Virus record (IMG/VR): IMGVR_UViG_3300009149_000294
Coordinates: 1-23,311 of that record
From: a virus
Strand: one strand, 5' to 3'
DNA: 23,311 nt
This document shows, in pieces, positions 20,301 to 23,311 of the stretch. Positions within the stretch are counted from its first letter, which is position 1, and each line of letters starts with the position of its first letter. Below the pieces are notes generated by a model that saw only the letters and a program-made list of their open reading frames with translations, was not told where the DNA came from and did no database searches. Position numbers and translations under genes: made by a program.

Positions 20301-21131
20301 ATGGCTACATTAGCAGCAGATGCCCCTGTAGCGGAAGTAAAAGGCGCTTTATGTGCTATACCAATTATCGCCGATGACATCGTTTTCGAAGGCGCAGCGG
20401 TCGGCGATAATGCATCGGGTTACGGCAGACCTTTGGTAGCAGGGGACAATTTTATCGGTCACGCCATCGAGAAGGTCGACAATACAGGCGGCTCGGCCGG
20501 CGCTAAAAACATCGAGGTCCGGAGCGGCCGGTATCGACTGGAAGTTGCGCTGGTGGGCCTGATAACCGATGTAGGCCAGCCGGTCTATATGAGCGATGAT
20601 GCGACTTACACGTTCAGCGCGCCTGGCAATTCTTTCGTTGGCTTCATCAGTCGATATGTCAGCGCGACCAAGATGGAAGTCGAGTTTGTGTCAAGCAGGC
20701 TTGATTCAAATATCTACCGAAGGTCAGTAACTTTAACATCCGCCGAAATCCTGCTACTGGCAACGACACAAATCGAATTGATACCCGCACCGGGCGCTGA
20801 TAAGGCCATTCAGGTTTTGTCAATTCAAATGATTCTGGATTATGGTTCGAACGTCTTTACCGAGCCATCAGCGCCGGACGACCTTGAAGTCGTCTACGAT
20901 ACAGCTGGCGGAACGTCGATTGCCGATGTTATTGGCGACTTTATTATCACCGGCGCCGACACCTTTGCCCAGCCGCAAATCAAAGACATCGCAGGGGCGG
21001 CGGCAACGACGATGGTCAATAAAGCGGTAGTGCTTGACAACAACGGCGCCGATTACGGCGGCAACGCAGGGGACGATTCGCTTTTGCACGTTCACCTTGT
21101 CTACACCATCAACAGAGCATTGTTAGCTTAA
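20301..21131 (+). CDS. capsid cement/decoration protein (DUF2190-like) with extra C-terminal domain
   Basis: 276 residues, AGAAGGGAGT leader at 20284-20293. The N-terminal domain (about 1-130) has FEGAAVGDNASGYGRPLVAGD, VDNTGGSAGAKNIEVRSGRY and GLITDVGQPVYMSDDATYTF, typical of DUF2190-like capsid decoration proteins, which stabilise the capsid from outside. Those are usually about 110-150 residues. A second domain follows (about 140-276: EILLLATTQIELIPAPG, DLEVVYDTAGGTSIADVI), resembling a domain present in other phage structural proteins. This suggests a fusion. It ends before a structured region and terminator. Confidence 0.75.
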   Translation: MATLAADAPVAEVKGALCAIPIIADDIVFEGAAVGDNASGYGRPLVAGDNFIGHAIEKVDNTGGSAGAKNIEVRSGRYRLEVALVGLITDVGQPVYMSDDATYTFSAPGNSFVGFISRYVSATKMEVEFVSSRLDSNIYRRSVTLTSAEILLLATTQIELIPAPGADKAIQVLSIQMILDYGSNVFTEPSAPDDLEVVYDTAGGTSIADVIGDFIITGADTFAQPQIKDIAGAAATTMVNKAVVLDNNGADYGGNAGDDSLLHVHLVYTINRALLA

Positions 21132-21151
21132 TTCGGGGTTCTTTAATAATT

Positions 21152-21268
21152 AAAATCAGGTCTATCTGGCGAATAAGGACATTCGCCTTGTAGCGTCGGA
21201 CCGACGAAAAAAGGATGGCTGTGTAGGGGCCTACACCTTCTGCACAGCCGTTTTTTTTGCCTGATTTT
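21152..21268 (+). ncRNA. multibranched RNA-like structure between cement and capsid genes
   Basis: AAAATCAGG (21152-21160) pairs with CCTGATTTT (21260-21268). Enclosed are hairpins GGCGAAT/ATTCGCC (21168-21174/21181-21187), an inverted repeat CGTCGG/CCGACG (21194-21199/21201-21206), and the terminator stem GGCTGTG/CACAGCC (21217-21223/21243-21249) with T8. The whole 180-nt gap is thus structured. It may set capsid-gene expression by attenuation, or be a phage small RNA. Confidence 0.5.
21217..21258 (+). terminator. rho-independent terminator before the capsid gene
   Basis: GGCTGTG (21217-21223) / CACAGCC (21243-21249), with a further inner pairing TGTAGG/CCTACA that would compete with or extend the stem, then eight T (21251-21258). 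Strong intrinsic terminator just upstream of the major capsid gene, which then needs its own promoter, antitermination or partial read-through. Confidence 0.8.
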
Positions 21269-21311
21269 TGAAAATTGTTGTTTTGAAAAAAAGTTAGAAG
21301 GGAGTTTCATT

Positions 21312-22271
21312 ATGGCTTTTAAGGGAATTTCATCAGCGGGAGTAATCGGCGAATTTTTTCTTCAGCTGGAATCGCTGTTAGGCGCTGGCTGGATAAATTT
21401 AATTTCGATGATGTTCGATAGCGACCAGGAATCCGAAACATACAACTGGCTGGGAATGTCGCCTGCGATGCGCGAATGGATCGGCGGCCGTCAGGCGAAG
21501 GGGTTCCGTGAAAACGGAATTACCATTGTCAATAAGGAATTCGAGGCGACGGTCGAGATTCCGGTCAAATGGATGCGGCGCGATAAGACCGGTCAAATCA
21601 AGGTCCGCATCGGTGAACTGGCCCGCAGGGCGGTCGAGCATTGGGCCAAGCTGCTTTCAACGCTGATTACCAATGGGACCGGAGCAACCAGCGGGCTTTG
21701 CTACGATGGGCAATACTTCTTCGATATTGACCATTCGGAAGGCGACAGCGGGACGCAGTTAAACCTTTTGGCGGCTGCGCAGGTTCCAGCGCTGGATGTT
21801 ACAACGGCGGCCGCACCGACTTCTCTTGAAGCGGCAAAGGCAATCCTGGGCGTTATCGCGTATATGTTGAATTACAAAGATGACCAGGGTGAGCCGATGA
21901 ACGATGGCGCAAGGTCGTTTTTAGTTATGACTTCGCCTGTCCTTTGGTCCCATTTAGCGCCGGCGATTTACAGTTCATTGGTAACATCGGGCGAATCGAA
22001 TCCGGCGGCAGCGCTAATCGCAAGCACCGATTTCAAGATTTCGGTTGTCCCGAATTCGCGGCTGACCTATACGACGCAGTTCGTTGTTTTGCGGACCGAT
22101 GCCAAGACGAAGCCGTTCATTCGACAGGAAGAAGTGGGAATCGAAATGGATGCAGTTGCCGAGGGCAGCGAGGAAGAATTCAAGAACAAGCGTCACCTTT
22201 ACGGCGCCAGCGCTACGCGTAATGTCGGCTACGGATACTGGCAGCAGGCAGCGCACGCAACGTTGAGCTAA
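21312..22271 (+). CDS. major capsid protein, Mu gpT type
   Basis: 319 residues, AGAAGGGAGT leader (21296-21305). Similar to Mu-like head subunit gpT: TYNWLGMSPAMREWIG near 49-60, then GFRENGITIVNKEFEATVEI, WMRRDKTGQI, and a central CYDGQYFFDIDHSEGDSG region. A further ARSFLVMTSPVLW-type segment and a C-terminal EEFKNKRHLYGASATRNVGYG, where the Mu family has a conserved ending, complete it. It forms the capsid shell. It is flanked by terminators on both sides, consistent with high and separate expression. A Mu-type shell with a lambda-type motor and portal is a mosaic arrangement. Confidence 0.88.
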   Translation: MAFKGISSAGVIGEFFLQLESLLGAGWINLISMMFDSDQESETYNWLGMSPAMREWIGGRQAKGFRENGITIVNKEFEATVEIPVKWMRRDKTGQIKVRIGELARRAVEHWAKLLSTLITNGTGATSGLCYDGQYFFDIDHSEGDSGTQLNLLAAAQVPALDVTTAAAPTSLEAAKAILGVIAYMLNYKDDQGEPMNDGARSFLVMTSPVLWSHLAPAIYSSLVTSGESNPAAALIASTDFKISVVPNSRLTYTTQFVVLRTDAKTKPFIRQEEVGIEMDAVAEGSEEEFKNKRHLYGASATRNVGYGYWQQAAHATLS

Positions 22272-22304
22272 GAGCACTCGGACGGCTCAGGCCGATAATC
22301 GTTA

Positions 22305-22349
22305 GATCGGGCGGCGGCTTTCATACGCCGGCCGCCGCTCGATTGTTTT
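22305..22349 (+). terminator. strong rho-independent terminator after the capsid gene
   Basis: ATCGGGCGGCGGC (22306-22318) pairs with GCCGCCGCTCGAT (22331-22343), one G-U pair, 12-nt loop, followed by TGTTTT. Ends the capsid transcript. Confidence 0.8.
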
Positions 22350-22370
22350 GCATCAATAAGGAGCTTAAAG

Positions 22371-22586
22371 ATGGACGGTAAAAAGCCGGAAGAGCGCATC
22401 GGGATAAATGAAGAAGCGATTACAATGCTCAAACAAAGTGATGAAGAACAATGGACGGCAATCAATAAGCTTCGAACCCGACTGCCTAACTGGGCGGTTT
22501 TTCTAATCGCCGGACTGACCGGAGCGCTGGGCTGGACCCTGCATTACGCGAGTATGGCGGCCCAGGTGGCCGAGGCAGGACAGTAA
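22371..22586 (+). CDS. small membrane protein, XhlA-like or holin-like
   Basis: 71 residues with AAGGAG (22360-22365) before the ATG. Residues 1-37 are charged and helical (RIGINEEAITMLKQ, EEQWTAINKL). One membrane segment (WAVFLIAGLTGALGWTLHYA, about 41-60) is followed by a short tail. Layout like XhlA or small phage holin/antiholin proteins: helical cytoplasmic part plus one C-terminal membrane helix. It lies just after the capsid terminator. Function inferred from topology only. Confidence 0.55.
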   Translation: MDGKKPEERIGINEEAITMLKQSDEEQWTAINKLRTRLPNWAVFLIAGLTGALGWTLHYASMAAQVAEAGQ

Positions 22587-22604
22587 AGAATTAAAAAAAA
22601 CGAA

Positions 22605-22823
22605 ATGAGTGAACCGGAACAAAAGAAAACTTTGGAACAGCACAAGCAGGTCCGCGACCAGCTGGAAAAGCTGAATCGATTAAGCGAACAGGCTGTGGAA
22701 ATCCATCGGCAGGCAATTTTAGTAATGACCGAGACCAACAGTGTTGAAATAGTTTGCAATAATCTTCGAAACGAATTGCTGGAAATCGATAATGGTATTG
22801 TCGAAAAACTGGACAGGGGATAA
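22605..22823 (+). CDS. small coiled-coil-type protein
   Basis: 72 residues, almost entirely charged helix (KTLEQHKQVRDQLEKLNRL, EIHRQAILVMTE, NLRNELLEIDNGI). It starts 18 nt after the upstream stop with only a weak ribosome binding site and ends 2 nt before the next gene, so it belongs to the same operon. No family is recognised. Confidence 0.55.
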   Translation: MSEPEQKKTLEQHKQVRDQLEKLNRLSEQAVEIHRQAILVMTETNSVEIVCNNLRNELLEIDNGIVEKLDRG

Positions 22824-22825
22824 AT

Positions 22826-23017
22826 ATGGAAAGCATTGAAAAAAACAAATATGGATTGAGCAGAAAAACCAACGTAATCATTGCTGGTGCGGGTTCAATA
22901 GCACTTGCGAAGGATTCCTGGTATGCCGTAGTGGCTATTTTGACAGCAATTCTCTTAGGGATTACTTATCAATTCATTCTTGATTATCAAAGGGGACAAA
23001 ATGAAAAGAATTTATAG
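22826..23017 (+). CDS. small membrane protein
   Basis: 63 residues with AGGGG upstream. Charged N terminus, one or two hydrophobic stretches (NVIIAGAGSIALA and WYAVVAILTAILLGITYQF, about 18-52), then a charged tail. Could be a holin-type membrane protein together with the gene at 22371. The 3' end overlaps the next ORF by 17 nt. Confidence 0.55.
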   Translation: MESIEKNKYGLSRKTNVIIAGAGSIALAKDSWYAVVAILTAILLGITYQFILDYQRGQNEKNL

Positions 23018-23311
23018 TTTTATGATTTTGCTATTACTGACAAGTTTCTCTTTATACGCCCAATCTATCGGCCCCGTTGGTGTTCGCAAGACAAAAGGCA
23101 CAGCCACAATGCTTGTGGCCGCTTCCGATGCCCCATCAGATATAAAAAGAATAGCTGATTATCGCTGTTCCGGTACAGACGACCACGTACAAATCAACGA
23201 GGCGATTCAAGCTCTTCCGGCGAGTGGCGGTATTGTTCACTTATCAGTTGGCGATTTCGATATTGGCTCGGTAAGCGGAGCGTCTAATTATTACGGTATT
23301 CTTATCGATGA
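23001..23311 (+). CDS. secreted right-handed beta-helix (pectate-lyase-like) protein, 5' part
   Basis: Incomplete: open from ATG 23001 (AGGGG upstream) to the window end, 103 codons. The N terminus is a clean Sec signal (MKRIYSFMILLLLTSFSLYA, cleavage about residue 20). Then comes YRCSGTDDHVQINEAIQALP followed by GGIVHLSVGDFDIG, the usual opening of pectate_lyase_3/right-handed beta-helix proteins, as in tailspikes and polysaccharide-binding surface proteins. A signal peptide is not expected in a tailspike assembled in the cytoplasm, so it may be a surface or secreted protein made during infection, or a bacterial gene carried by the phage. Confidence 0.7.
   Translation, partial: MKRIYSFMILLLLTSFSLYAQSIGPVGVRKTKGTATMLVAASDAPSDIKRIADYRCSGTDDHVQINEAIQALPASGGIVHLSVGDFDIGSVSGASNYYGILID

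Overview
The window is a compact phage or prophage genome segment. Every convincing gene lies on the + strand. Genes are packed with 1-17 base overlaps (TAATG, ATGA and GTGA junctions), and the proteins are typical of a tailed dsDNA bacteriophage. The host cannot be read directly from the sequence. Degenerate heptamer repeats between genes, the style of the HNH and small zinc-binding proteins, and the moderate GC with purine-rich Lys/Glu/Ala coding suggest a Planctomycetota (Phycisphaerae-like) or similar environmental Gram-negative host. That is inference only. Signal peptides and a lipoprotein box fit a two-membrane host.

Layout. 1-607: non-coding leader with three TATGTkACA repeats, a terminator-like hairpin, a tRNA resembling initiator tRNA-fMet(CAT) but with a 5-nt T-loop, a 12-bp-stem structured element and a C12 tract. 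608-4676: small early proteins, a signal-peptide lysozyme-like protein, two HTH/replication-type proteins, a lipoprotein, and an SPL-type radical SAM protein. 4677-5813: a tiny acidic ORF, a PnuC-like membrane protein and a minimal tyrosine recombinase. 5814-6102: regulatory gap with a terminator and a 20-bp direct repeat. 6101-7984: a C5-cytosine methyltransferase overprinted by a second full-length reading frame, then a string of small phage proteins. 8180-10426: MmcB-like nuclease, a second radical SAM protein with an expanded cysteine spacing, and a zinc-binding partner. 10507-12701: HNH endonuclease and a ParB-domain/DPPY DNA methyltransferase. 12702-13049: structured non-coding region. 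13050-22271: packaging and head module: Nu1-like TerS, GpA-type TerL, Com-like zinc ribbon, gpW, lambda-type portal, an HNH endonuclease, protease with nested scaffold, small structural protein, capsid cement protein and Mu gpT-type major capsid protein. 22371-23311: three small proteins (two with a membrane segment) and the start of a secreted beta-helix protein.

How it fits together. The left half looks like early/replication and DNA-modification functions: two methyltransferases of different chemistry, two radical SAM proteins, a PD-(D/E)xK nuclease and a recombinase. The right half is a mosaic head module, with a lambda-like motor, portal and protease/scaffold but a Mu-like capsid shell. 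Non-coding RNA-like elements and strong terminators sit at module boundaries, including both sides of the major capsid gene. No tail genes are seen before the window ends.

The most notable signals are: the dual-frame methyltransferase locus with a GTGTG double start; a chitin-binding-like domain inserted in the capsid protease; an in-frame scaffold start with its own ribosome binding site; the odd initiator tRNA; multibranched RNA-like structures at module boundaries; and a terminase small subunit whose coding frame extends upstream of any normal start codon.
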